Below, in pieces: positions 25,398 through 35,259 of a stretch of 56,450 nucleotides of DNA. The position numbers and the translations under genes are program-made. The notes below the pieces were generated by a model. It had not been told where the DNA came from. It saw only the letters and a program-made list of their open reading frames with translations, and searched no databases. The DNA lies in assembly GCA_964529715.1 (NCBI GenBank), contig CAZGXI010000034.1, forward strand, positions 1 to 56,450, given 5' to 3'. The stretch's first letter is position 1; each line of letters begins with the position of its first letter. This DNA comes from CAZGXI01 sp964529715 (GTDB lineage Bacteria; Chloroflexota; Anaerolineae; Aggregatilineales; Ch27).

Positions 25398-26510
25398 ATG
25401 ACAACGACTGCACAGACCAACGTTCGAGCGAGCGTGACCGATGTGGCCACCGGCGCGCGCAAATCGTGGAGCGGCCTGATCACAGGGCTGGCAATCCTGA
25501 TCGTCCTGACCCTGCTGGTCGCGGAATTCGACAAGGCTATCGCGGACTTTTTCAAGACCCAGGGTGTGAGCCAGAACCCGCTGGAATATCCCCTCACGGC
25601 GGTCGTGGTCGGCCTGATCGCCAACGCCGTGCTGCGCATCACGAAGTTATACGAGTTCATCCGCCCGGCCATTCGCACGGAACTATATCTCAAGGTCGGG
25701 TTAGTTCTGCTGGGCGCGAGCATCAGCCTGGGCGACATTCTTAAAAAGGGCGCGGGCGGATTGGTCCAGGCGCTCATCATGGTCACAAGCGTCTTTTTCT
25801 TTACCTGGTGGTTGGGCGGCAAATTGAAACTGAGCAACACCCTGCGCGCCGTGATGTCTACCGCCGTGTCGATCTGCGGCGTGTCGGCGGCGATTGCGGC
25901 GGCGGGCGCGGTGCTGGCAAAGAAAGAGGAAGTGACTTACATCACTGCCCTGGTGATCGTGGTGGCTCTGCCGACGATGGTCATCATGCCGCCGCTGGCA
26001 AATGCACTGGGCCTGTCCCCGAACGTGGCCGGGGCGTGGTTCGGCGGCAACATCGACACGACCGCTGCCGTCGTGGGCGCGGGCACGATGTATGGCGAAG
26101 AAGCCCAGCAGGTAGCGACGGTAGTCAAGCTGTCGCAGAACGTGCTGATCGGCTTCGCGGCCTTCGCGCTGGCGATCTATTTCGCCACCGTCGTACAGCG
26201 CGGCGAGGGCGGCGCGCGTCCCTCGGCCAGCATGATCTGGCAGCGCTTCCCCAAGTTCGTGATCGGCTTCGTGCTGGTAGCGATTCTGGCCTCGCTGGGC
26301 GTGTTCTCGGCGGGCGCGATTGCCGAGATGAAGCAGGTCTACAAGTGGGCGTTCGCGCTGGCGTTCGTATGCATCGGCGTGGAGCTGTCGCCGGGCAAAC
26401 TGCGCGGCATGGGCTGGCAGCCTATCGCAGTTTACCTGGGCGCGACGGTGTTCAACACCATCCTGGCGCTGATCGTGGCGTCGATCATCTTCGGGGCGCT
26501 GGGGGCGTAA
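25398..26510 (+). CDS. YeiH-family (UPF0324) transporter
   Basis: About 370 aa, with ATG 25398 favoured over a GTG at 25389 whose ribosome site is too close. About ten transmembrane helices. The motifs VGLVLLGASISLGDI, STAVSICGVSAAIAA, VALPTMVIMPPLANALGL and FGGNIDTTAAVVGAG are characteristic of the YeiH putative sulfate exporter family. Reported roles are anion export, not proven for most members. It is preceded by a small membrane protein in the same operon and followed by a repeat-rich gap. Confidence 0.87.
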   Translation: MTTTAQTNVRASVTDVATGARKSWSGLITGLAILIVLTLLVAEFDKAIADFFKTQGVSQNPLEYPLTAVVVGLIANAVLRITKLYEFIRPAIRTELYLKVGLVLLGASISLGDILKKGAGGLVQALIMVTSVFFFTWWLGGKLKLSNTLRAVMSTAVSICGVSAAIAAAGAVLAKKEEVTYITALVIVVALPTMVIMPPLANALGLSPNVAGAWFGGNIDTTAAVVGAGTMYGEEAQQVATVVKLSQNVLIGFAAFALAIYFATVVQRGEGGARPSASMIWQRFPKFVIGFVLVAILASLGVFSAGAIAEMKQVYKWAFALAFVCIGVELSPGKLRGMGWQPIAVYLGATVFNTILALIVASIIFGALGA

Positions 26511-26959
26511 AGCGGTCAGCAATCAGCCATCAGCAGTCAGCAAGCGGCAAGTCCGGGGCGGGTCGAACAGGCCCGTCCCGGTGTTTTCTGATGGAATGCG
26601 CAAGTTTTGAGCGCCGGGGACTTCACTCCCCGGCGATGGAAGTACAGTCCACTGAAGTGGACTGTCGGCCTCGGTCTTGCCCTGTATTTTCAGTCTGTTT
26701 CAGCGAACTTTGCGGACTTCGCCGGGGTTTTGCGCCCTGGCGACCGGGGCAGACACGCTCGTTTTTGAAACTCATACATGGCGTTTTCTATCAGAATCGC
26801 AATAGAAATTCCTCAGAACTCGCTGAGAACGCCCGCGCGCAAGCGCACGCCGGCGCCAGTCGTGTTATACTAACGGTGAAAAGGCAGATCGATACCCGGA
26901 TGAGTGGTTGATAGGGGTCGCCAGATCGCGCCCCTACCGGAAAGAGATGACTATCGGAT
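26511..26959. other. Gene-free gap before clpC, repeat-rich
   Basis: 449 nt without a credible ORF. It holds a GGTCAGC/ATCAGC short-repeat tract (about 26514-26545), two palindromes at 26613-26665 and a TATACT hexamer (26866-26871) that may be the clpC -10. No CIRCE or HAIR operator was seen near clpC. Confidence 0.6.
26613..26665. repeat. Paired palindromes, CCGGGG-type plus ACAGTCCACT-type
   Basis: GCCGGGGA / TCCCCGGC arms (26613-26634) are followed 9 nt later by a perfect ACAGTCCACT-GA-AGTGGACTGT (26644-26665). The first unit is related to the palindromes at 20509 and 43597, so this is an intergenic member of the family that has entered the GT39 gene. Confidence 0.8.
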
Positions 26960-29446
<2,487 letters not shown>

Positions 29447-29463
29447 CCGCCCGGATAAAAAAC

Positions 29464-29493
29464 AGGCAGCGGCGGATCGAGTCCGCCGCTGCC
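29464..29493 (+). terminator. Hairpin after clpC
   Basis: Perfect GGCAGCGGCGGA / TCCGCCGCTGCC arms around a 5-nt loop, followed by TTG on the plus strand and preceded by AAAAAA, so it could work in either direction. It separates clpC from the next small gene. Confidence 0.7.
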
Positions 29494-29512
29494 TTGTGGA
29501 GGAGGGCGCATC

Positions 29513-29872
29513 ATGCGGTTCATTGGCCTGCTACTCAAAGAAAGCCTCCAGAACGATAGCGTACTGACGATGGTGCGCATCGTTAAGATCGAATCGTGGC
29601 CCATCCAGGAGCCTGCCGATTTCCAGCCGGATGTGTGGACGGCGGTCTTTTTCGAGGGAGACACGAGCCAGGCAGATGCCTTCGCCCAAGCATTGAGCAG
29701 CGCCCTCAAACCGCGCTGGTACGCCGATTTCTCCACCGAGACCGACCGCTATATCGTCTTTCCGGGCCGCATCTTCACCTATCCCAAAGGCGACGCCACC
29801 CGGCGGGCCGAAGCGCAGCAGTACGGCCTGTCGCTGGGTATCCCCGAACGCCAGCTCGACTGGGGCGAGTAA
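29513..29872 (+). CDS. Small protein of unknown function
   Basis: 119 aa. ATG 29513 follows GGAGGAGGG at 7-8 nt. It begins with a hydrophobic MRFIGLLLKESL and continues as a mixed alpha/beta protein with aromatic residues (ALKPRWYADFSTETDRYIVFPGRIF). Such a sequence reads like a small cytosolic domain, possibly ligand binding. I recognise no family. Located after the clpC terminator and before a methyltransferase. Confidence 0.6.
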   Translation: MRFIGLLLKESLQNDSVLTMVRIVKIESWPIQEPADFQPDVWTAVFFEGDTSQADAFAQALSSALKPRWYADFSTETDRYIVFPGRIFTYPKGDATRRAEAQQYGLSLGIPERQLDWGE

Positions 29873-29964
29873 GGGCGGTTTGTTACCCTTGATTCCCGCA
29901 ATCCGGGATACTATTCTCCTGATTGATCTTCTCGGATGGCTGATTGCGGATCGCTGATGGCGAT

Positions 29965-30696
29965 ATGCCCCTCACCCTCGACCGCCAGAACGTTTACCGC
30001 GCCCGCTATGCGCACCTATGCCCCGGCTGGCAGCCCGCCACCGCCGTATACGAGGCGTTGATCCGTCAAATCTTCGGTAGGGACACGGCATACCGTATCC
30101 CTACGACACTGCTCGACCTCGGCTGCGGGCGGGGCGGCGTGTTGGAGCAGATCGTCGATCTGCCGTTGCGCGCCGTCGGCCTTGACCCCGATCACGCTTC
30201 CCTGGCAGAACACCGCCTGCCAGACCTGCCGCGCGCCGTCGCCCTGGCAGAGGCCATCCCCCTGCCCCCGGCATCGGCAGATGTGATCATCTCCGCCTGG
30301 GTGCTGGAACATCTGCCCGACCCAGCGCGCGTGTTCCGTGAAGTCGGGCGCGTGCTGAGGCCAGGCGGAGCATTCGTCTTCCTCACGCCCAACGGCAGCA
30401 GCCTGATCGCCCTGCTCAACCGCGCGCTGAGGCCGCTGCAAAATGCGCTTGTGCCACGCCTGTATGGGCGCGCCGAGGCAGATACCTTCCCTGTGCAGTA
30501 TCGCGCCAATACCCGCCGCCAGATCGAGACTCTGGCCCAGGCGGGCGGGCTGCGCCTAGAAACGTTCTACGCCATCACCGACCCGACTTACCTAGCCTTT
30601 AACGAGCCGCTGTTCCGGCTGAGCGTTGCTCTGACGCGGGCGTGGCCCACCGCGATGCAAGTACACCTGGTGGGTGTGTGTCGCAAGGCCGCATAG
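29965..30696 (+). CDS. Class I SAM-dependent methyltransferase
   Basis: About 243 aa from ATG 29965; the ribosome site is weak because a short-repeat tract (29930-29963) occupies the upstream region. Motif I LLDLGCGRGGVLEQI (about 51-64), motif II GLDPDHASLA (about 75) and the DVIISAWVLEHLPDP motif (about 107-121) are all present. The fold is the UbiE/Coq5-like class I methyltransferase. The C-terminal half is hydrophobic, so it may act on a membrane-associated or lipid substrate, which is unknown. Confidence 0.83.
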   Translation: MPLTLDRQNVYRARYAHLCPGWQPATAVYEALIRQIFGRDTAYRIPTTLLDLGCGRGGVLEQIVDLPLRAVGLDPDHASLAEHRLPDLPRAVALAEAIPLPPASADVIISAWVLEHLPDPARVFREVGRVLRPGGAFVFLTPNGSSLIALLNRALRPLQNALVPRLYGRAEADTFPVQYRANTRRQIETLAQAGGLRLETFYAITDPTYLAFNEPLFRLSVALTRAWPTAMQVHLVGVCRKAA

Positions 30697-30825
30697 GCCA
30701 GGCTCCTTTGGGGGCATCGCGCCTCCTCAAAATTGGGGGACGCAGAACGGGCGCAGAGAATATACTGTTCTATTTAGCCGGGCGCTGTCCGGGCATGTTT
30801 TGTGGTTTGTGGAAAGAGAGAAGCC

Positions 30826-33198
30826 ATGTATTGCCTGAACCGCTGGTTAGCTGCGCTGCTCATCCTGGTGCTGGTTTTTGCCCCGCTGCCTGTGCTGGCA
30901 CAGGGCGGGGATCGCTATGAGGACCCTGCCGGGCGCTTCAGCGTGCCCATTCCCGAAGGCTGGACTGACGAAAGCACGGATGACTACGCCTATTTCGTCA
31001 GCCCAGACGGCGCCGTGCACTACTGGGTGATGGCCATCGAGGCGGCGGACGTGCAGGCCGGGATCGCCGCCGCGCTGGCAATCGTCGCGCCGGGCTTCGC
31101 CGGATCGCCGATCCAGTCCATGCAGGTCCCGCTGATGGACAACAGCCTGTGGCTGCAAAACTTCTACACCCTGGAAGACGGCGATCTAATCGTGATCCTG
31201 GCCCAGGCACGCGGCGCCGCGGTCTACCTGGCGGCAGAACGCGGCGAGCAGCGTGCGCTTCAGGCCGTGAACAACACCGTCGTGGCGTCGATCATCGGCC
31301 TGGAAATTGCCGCCGAGCCGGAAGCCACTCCCACCTATCAGGACCCGGCGGGCCGTTTCACCGCCCCTGCACCTTCTGGCTGGAACGACGAGAGCACGGC
31401 GAACTACGGCCACTTCACCAGCGCCGATCCTGCCGCCGATCTGTATCTGCTGGCGGTCGAGGCGGAAGACGCGGACGCCGGGATTGCTGCTGCGCTGCAA
31501 GTCATCCTGCCGGGTTTTGCCCAACAGCCGGTCCAATCCTCCGACGTGCCCGCGCCGAACGGCATCTGGCGGCAAAACATCTACGTGCTGGAGAGCGGGG
31601 ACCTGCTCGTGGCGCTGGGACAGCAGCAGGCGGGCGTGACCTACGCCGTGATCATCCGTGCCGCCCAGAGTGCCCTGTCTGCCCTCACCCCTATGCTGAA
31701 CAATGTCCTGCTGGGCGTGGCGATTGCCGCGATCGGCGAAGCAGTTGACCTTTCCGCCGCCGAACCGCTGGCCTTTGCCGACGTGCAGGCGGAGTTTGCA
31801 GCGTATGTTGAGGATGTGCTGGCCCGTTACGCCGTGCCGGGTGCGGGAGTGGCGGTGGTACAGGGCGGCGAGATCGTCTACGCCGAGGGCTTCGGCGTGA
31901 CCGCGCTAGGCAGCGACGATCCGGTAACTCCCGAAACGCTGTTCGGAGTCGGCTCGGTCACGAAAGCCGTCAACGCGACCTTTATTGCAACGCTAGTCGA
32001 TGCCGGTCTGCTGGACTGGGATCAGCCTGTCATCGAAATCCTGCCGACCTTCGCGCTTTCCGATCCTGACCTGACGCAGACGATGCGTGTGCGCGACCTG
32101 CTGGGCAATAGCAGCGGCCTGGAACGCGCCGACCTGGTCTGGCTGGGCACGAACCCGACGGCGGAACAGATCATTGCGTCCCTGGCCGACCTGCCGTTCG
32201 CCGCCCGGCCCGGCCAGCGTTTCGGCTATAACAACCAGATGGTCTCGGCGGGCGGCTACGTGGGCGCGCTGGTCGCCGGTGGCGCGTGGGGTCGCCTGGA
32301 TGAGGCCTACATCCAGGCAGTGGAAGAACGGGTGCTCGGCCCGGTGGGGATGGAGACGGCGACCTTTTCCATCACGGAAGCCCAGGCTGCGCCGAGCGTA
32401 GCCCTGCCCCATGACATCACCCTGGCGGGCGAGGTCTTCCCGACGGTCTACCAGGATTTCTCCGGCGTGCTCCCGGCGGGCGGCCTAAACGCCAGCGCCC
32501 TGGACATGGCCCGCTTCCTGATCGTGCAGTTGAGCGCAGGTGTGGCGGCAGACGGAACGCGCGTCGTCTCGGCGGAAGCCCTGGCCGAGACGTGGCAGCC
32601 GCAGATCGAGATCGCGGCGAACATGGCCGAGCGGACGTTGTTTCCGCCCGGTGAGCGCGTCGAATATGGCATGGGCTGGTTTGTTGAGGACTTCCATGGC
32701 TTGCGCATCCTCAGCCACGCTGGGGATACCGAAGGCTTCTCATCGCTGATCGCCTTCGCGCCGGAGGCAGACCTGGGTATCGTTGTGCTGAACAACAAGA
32801 TCGGGGCCAGCAACTTCAACGCAACGGTTGAATATCGTCTGCTGGAACTGCTCTACGGCCTGGAGCCGACCATGGACGCCTTCTACGAGGCGCAGCGGGC
32901 GCAGGTCGAACGGGCACTGGCGGCGTTTGCGCAACACCTCTCCGCCATCGACGCTGAAGCAGTCACGCCCTATCTGGGCCGCTACAGCGACAACACGGCG
33001 CTCGAACTGCGCGACGGCGACCTGTGGATGACGCGCGGCAGCTACGCCTGGCGGTTGGTGCCGGGCCAGGAGGAAGGCAGTTATGTTTTCTACAACGGCC
33101 TGTTCCTGGCGCGGACGCTGACGTTTGCAGAAAATGACGCCGGCAGCGTAAGCCTGTTGCTCGAAGGCGTGTTGGAGCTGGCACACGCGGTGGATTAA
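30826..33198 (+). CDS. Secreted beta-lactamase-like serine hydrolase with two PsbP-like N-terminal domains
   Basis: 790 aa from ATG 30826. Signal peptide 1-25 ending VLAQ. Two homologous repeats follow (about 28-170 and 172-315), each opening DPAGRF-[ST]-[VA]-P with a conserved GW.DES motif; similar domains occur in the kinase at 6140. The catalytic domain (about 325-690) has SVTK at about 375-378, YNN at about 466 and HAGDTEG at about 629, as in class C beta-lactamases and esterases of that fold. The rest is a further C-terminal domain. It may be an esterase or peptidase rather than an antibiotic resistance enzyme. Confidence 0.85.
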   Translation: MYCLNRWLAALLILVLVFAPLPVLAQGGDRYEDPAGRFSVPIPEGWTDESTDDYAYFVSPDGAVHYWVMAIEAADVQAGIAAALAIVAPGFAGSPIQSMQVPLMDNSLWLQNFYTLEDGDLIVILAQARGAAVYLAAERGEQRALQAVNNTVVASIIGLEIAAEPEATPTYQDPAGRFTAPAPSGWNDESTANYGHFTSADPAADLYLLAVEAEDADAGIAAALQVILPGFAQQPVQSSDVPAPNGIWRQNIYVLESGDLLVALGQQQAGVTYAVIIRAAQSALSALTPMLNNVLLGVAIAAIGEAVDLSAAEPLAFADVQAEFAAYVEDVLARYAVPGAGVAVVQGGEIVYAEGFGVTALGSDDPVTPETLFGVGSVTKAVNATFIATLVDAGLLDWDQPVIEILPTFALSDPDLTQTMRVRDLLGNSSGLERADLVWLGTNPTAEQIIASLADLPFAARPGQRFGYNNQMVSAGGYVGALVAGGAWGRLDEAYIQAVEERVLGPVGMETATFSITEAQAAPSVALPHDITLAGEVFPTVYQDFSGVLPAGGLNASALDMARFLIVQLSAGVAADGTRVVSAEALAETWQPQIEIAANMAERTLFPPGERVEYGMGWFVEDFHGLRILSHAGDTEGFSSLIAFAPEADLGIVVLNNKIGASNFNATVEYRLLELLYGLEPTMDAFYEAQRAQVERALAAFAQHLSAIDAEAVTPYLGRYSDNTALELRDGDLWMTRGSYAWRLVPGQEEGSYVFYNGLFLARTLTFAENDAGSVSLLLEGVLELAHAVD

Positions 33199-33286
33199 CC
33201 GGCTACAGGCCACAAATACGGGAAAAACCCGCACATTTTTGCGGTTCTATCCCCAAATGTTGGGGGTACAAAAGCAGGGTGTCCGG

Positions 33287-33295
33287 TGCTATGAT
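33287..33295 (+). promoter_or_regulatory. Extended -10 promoter of the ABC exporter
   Basis: TGC-TATGAT (33287-33295) fits an extended -10 element; no good -35 is visible. A transcript would start near 33302, exactly at the base of the next hairpin. Confidence 0.5.
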
Positions 33296-33301
33296 CATCA
33301 A

Positions 33302-33330
33302 GGTGCGCACAGGAGGTTGTTTGGCGCACC
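33302..33330 (+). promoter_or_regulatory. Leader hairpin presenting a ribosome site
   Basis: GGTGCGC (33302-33308) and GCGCACC (33324-33330) form a 7-bp stem whose 15-nt loop holds AGGAGG (33311-33316). The stem ends directly at an ATG (33331), so the structure could expose or bury the ribosome site of the small upstream ORF. Confidence 0.55.
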
Positions 33331-33405
33331 ATGACTTTATCTTTAGGCTTGCCTAAAAAGGCGATGGGGCGGTTTCGCCAGAATACAGGAGGTAGGCAAC
33401 GATGA
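33331..33405 (+). CDS. 24-codon upstream ORF overlapping the ABC ATPase start
   Basis: Reads MTLSLGLPKKAMGRF and on to a TGA that overlaps the ATG of the ATPase gene in ATGA. This arrangement suggests translational coupling or a leader peptide. A metal-regulator-like palindrome lies inside it. It has no recognised product and may not be translated, since its AGGAGG is 14 nt away unless the leader hairpin folds. Confidence 0.4.
   Translation: MTLSLGLPKKAMGRFRQNTGGRQR
33342..33357 (+). promoter_or_regulatory. DtxR/MntR-like palindrome
   Basis: TTTAGGC-TT-GCCTAAA is a perfect 16-bp inverted repeat with the TTAGGC / GCCTAA core seen in operators of DtxR-family metal regulators. It lies downstream of the proposed -10 at 33290, so a bound repressor would block elongation. 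No DtxR-family regulator gene is in the window. Confidence 0.5.
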
Positions 33406-34310
33406 ATACATTGCCAGAAGTCGTCATTCATATCGAGGGACTGACCAAACGATATGGCAAGGTCGTGGCCCTGGATCATCTGAATCTCGATGTCTACCGA
33501 GGCGAAATCTTCGGCTACCTGGGACCCAACGGTGCCGGCAAGACCACGACTATCCGTACCCTGTTGGACCTGATCCGGCCCACCGCCGGACACGCCACCA
33601 TCTTCGGCCTCGATGCGCAAAAAGACAGCGTGATGGTCCACGCCCAGTTGGGCAACCTGCCGGGTGAACTATCCATGTGGGGGCACATGACCGGCTGGGA
33701 AGTGGTACGCTATCTGGGCGGGCTGCGCGGCGGCGTAGACGAGAAGTATGTGGAAGAACTGGCCGAACGGCTGGACTTCGACCTGACCAACAAGGTCAAG
33801 CGGCTCTCCAGCGGCAACAAGCGCAAACTCGGCATCATTCAGTCGATGATGCACAGGCCACCCTTGCTGATCCTGGACGAGCCGACCAACGGTCTCGACC
33901 CGCTGGTGCAGCAGACCTTCCACAAGCTGATGCGCGAGGTGCGCGACGAGGGCCGCACCGTGTTTCTCTCTTCGCACAACTTGCCAGAAGTGGAAGCGAT
34001 CTGCGACCGCGTCGGCATCCTGCGCGAAGGTCGCCTTCAGGCTGTCGAGAGCATCGCCAACCTCAAGCAGGTACGCTTCCGCTGGATGGGCCTGCGGCTG
34101 GCGAACGGGGAACGGGCCGACGCGGAGGCCTTCAAGGCGCTGCCGGGCGTTTCGGATGTCACCACGGAAAACGGTTCGATCCGCTTCCGCGTCACCGGCG
34201 AAGTGGACCCCGTGATCAAGATGGCGGCCCAGTACCACGTGGTCGATCTGGCTTATGAAGAGCCGTCGTTGGAAGAAATCTTCCTGACCTACTACGGGGA
34301 GAATAAGTAA
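33402..34310 (+). CDS. ABC-2 exporter ATP-binding protein
   Basis: 302 aa. Walker A GPNGAGKT (about 45-52), signature RLSSGNKRKLG (about 133-143), Walker B LLILDEP (about 155-161) and H-loop SSHN (about 188-191) are all intact. A C-terminal DUF4162-like extension ends EEIFLTYYGENK. Ribosome site CAGGAGGTAGG at 7 nt. Followed 2 nt after its stop by the permease, so the pair forms an ABC-2 exporter of unknown substrate. The signature is SSGNK rather than the usual LSGGQ, a common variant in this subfamily. Confidence 0.92.
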   Translation: MNTLPEVVIHIEGLTKRYGKVVALDHLNLDVYRGEIFGYLGPNGAGKTTTIRTLLDLIRPTAGHATIFGLDAQKDSVMVHAQLGNLPGELSMWGHMTGWEVVRYLGGLRGGVDEKYVEELAERLDFDLTNKVKRLSSGNKRKLGIIQSMMHRPPLLILDEPTNGLDPLVQQTFHKLMREVRDEGRTVFLSSHNLPEVEAICDRVGILREGRLQAVESIANLKQVRFRWMGLRLANGERADAEAFKALPGVSDVTTENGSIRFRVTGEVDPVIKMAAQYHVVDLAYEEPSLEEIFLTYYGENK

Positions 34311-34312
34311 CC

Positions 34313-35155
34313 ATGACCATCAACACGCAATCCGCAGCCCGCGTTGCCATGCCGAACAATGTGGGCGTTATCTTTCGTCGAATGCTCCTTGACTCGCGCC
34401 GAGGGATCATCGGTTGGAGCCTAGGCATGGCGCTGCTGGCGGCGTTCATGCTGCTGTTCTACCCGCTGATCATGACCAAGATGGAAGTGTTCCAGGAGAT
34501 GCTGGAAAACCCGCTGGTGCGGGCCTTCCTGGGCGCGGAAGTGGACTTCGCCACGCCGGAGGGTTACGTCGGCGTCTATGTCATGACCTATGTGCCGCTG
34601 ATCCTGGCCTTCTACGTAGTGTTGCTGGCCCTGAACATCACCGCCGGGGAAGAGGAACGCGGCACGGCAGATCTTCTGCTGGTCGCCCCGGTGCCGCGCT
34701 GGCGTGTGATGGTGGAAAAGTTCCTGGCGCTGACCGTGATTGTGATGGTGGTGCTGTTCGTGGCTTACCTGGGCACACTGCTGGGGATGCTCGTGACGCC
34801 ACAAGTGCAGGTCCCTGCCGGGCGGCTGGCCGAGGGCTTCATCACCATGCTGCCGCTGATGCTGGTGATGGGCGCGGGGACGCTGTTCTTCTCGACCATC
34901 ACCCGTTCTCGCGCGACAGCCGGCTCGCTGGCCGGGGCGCTGGTCGTCGGCTCGTACTTTCTGAACGCACTGGCGGCGATGGCCGACGAGAGCATCCAGT
35001 GGCTGCGCAAACTGTCGTTCTTCTCTTACTACGGGACGACGAGCGTCCTGAACGATGGCATCGTGTGGGGTGACTTCATGGTGCTGACGGTTATTACACT
35101 CGTTCTGTTCGGGCTGGCGCTGTGGTTCTTCCAGCGGCGCGACCTGGCGGTGTAA
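34313..35155 (+). CDS. ABC-2 permease
   Basis: 280 aa with six predicted transmembrane helices. The N-terminal cytosolic helix is followed by a long outer loop bearing the EVDFATPEGYVGVYVMTYVPL segment, typical of ABC-2 permeases with one loop near the membrane. The start codon lies 2 nt after the ATPase stop. Substrate unknown; the DtxR-like palindrome in the leader hints at metal control but does not show a metal substrate. Confidence 0.88.
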   Translation: MTINTQSAARVAMPNNVGVIFRRMLLDSRRGIIGWSLGMALLAAFMLLFYPLIMTKMEVFQEMLENPLVRAFLGAEVDFATPEGYVGVYVMTYVPLILAFYVVLLALNITAGEEERGTADLLLVAPVPRWRVMVEKFLALTVIVMVVLFVAYLGTLLGMLVTPQVQVPAGRLAEGFITMLPLMLVMGAGTLFFSTITRSRATAGSLAGALVVGSYFLNALAAMADESIQWLRKLSFFSYYGTTSVLNDGIVWGDFMVLTVITLVLFGLALWFFQRRDLAV

Positions 35156-35205
35156 AAAGCGGCGAGCGCCCGGCGGCGAGCGTCGAGCGAAAGCGAAAAA
35201 CGAAC

Positions 35206-35251
35206 AGCGGCGGCGGGCAAAGCAAAAGTCCGCCGCCTGCTTTTTCTGTGG
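35206..35251 (+). terminator. Terminator of the ABC exporter operon
   Basis: Complementary GCGGCGG and CCGCCGC arms flank an A-rich loop and are followed by CTGCTTTTT on the plus strand. It separates the ABC operon from the convergent sbcC gene. Confidence 0.65.
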
Positions 35252-35259
35252 AGTCATTG

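Noticed and set aside
26511..26959. CIRCE or HAIR operator upstream of clpC.
   Set aside because: No TTAGCACTC-N9-GAGTGCTAA or CTTGAGT-N7-ACTCAAG element was found in this gap.
30826..33198. Antibiotic-resistance beta-lactamase.
   Set aside because: The catalytic motifs fit the wider class C/esterase superfamily, and the extra N- and C-terminal domains are unlike known resistance enzymes.
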